A DNA stretch of 21,517 nucleotides from Didymodactylos carnosus (lineage: Eukaryota; Rotifera; Eurotatoria; Philodinida; Philodinidae), in NCBI GenBank assembly GCA_905250885.1, contig CAJNOQ010003074.1:1-21517 (forward strand). Reading direction: 5' to 3'. Numbering within the stretch: position 1 is the stretch's first letter; each line of letters starts with the position of its first letter. The position numbers and the translations under genes were made by a program. The notes below the pieces were generated by a model that had not been told where the DNA came from, searched no databases, and worked only from the letters and a program-made list of their open reading frames with translations. Below are positions 21,469 through 21,517 of this stretch, piece by piece.

Positions 21469-21517
21469 TGTCACGGGTCTTCAGGTGTTCTCTAACCAAA
21501 CAGCCACTTTTAATATC

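Overview
The window is nuclear DNA of an animal. Every clear gene has spliceosomal introns, the sequence is strongly AT-rich, and the gene set is metazoan: a mitotic kinesin-5, the Hsp90 co-chaperone AHSA1, the ciliary EF-hand protein calaxin, a Fos-type bZIP factor, and remnants of a DHX9/RNA helicase A gene. Nearly all introns are very small (about 52-70 nt), the genes are tightly spaced, and acceptor-like signals sit just before several start codons. Together this best fits a compact invertebrate genome. A bdelloid rotifer is my leading guess, but that is inference, because no marker gene is present.

Layout. Position 1-430 is the upstream region of kinesin-5. Kinesin-5 (+, 431-5269, about 24 exons) has one enlarged intron filled by a long palindromic element. 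AHSA1 (+, 6139-8677, 4 exons) is preceded by a heat-shock-element-like site and has a 1.3 kb intron with a perfect 28-nt palindrome. Calaxin (+, 9163-10660, 6 exons) has a last intron enlarged by an 81-nt inverted repeat. A TTAA-flanked piggyBac-like MITE (11790-11939) lies between calaxin and the convergent Fos-like gene (-, 12011-13398, 3 exons). A gene-poor AT-rich stretch (13.4-18.5 kb) holds a 637-nt palindromic element that was itself hit by a 173-nt hAT-like element with a perfect 8-bp target duplication.

The right end carries two DHX9-like pseudogene blocks on the minus strand (19414-20475 and 18480-19185). They retain introns and carry frameshifts and a deletion of helicase motif V, and they stand in the wrong order relative to the protein: the C-terminal block comes first. 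A 15-bp tandem repeat closes the window.

The intact genes are not an operon or pathway. AHSA1 (Hsp90 ATPase activation), kinesin-5 (spindle bipolarity), calaxin (outer-arm dynein calcium sensing) and Fos (transcription) are independent housekeeping or ciliary genes. The most noteworthy content is structural: palindromic elements sitting in the few long introns, the nested hAT insertion with its empty site preserved in the opposite arm, and the permuted helicase pseudogene. I found no defence island, CRISPR array or other new multi-gene system.
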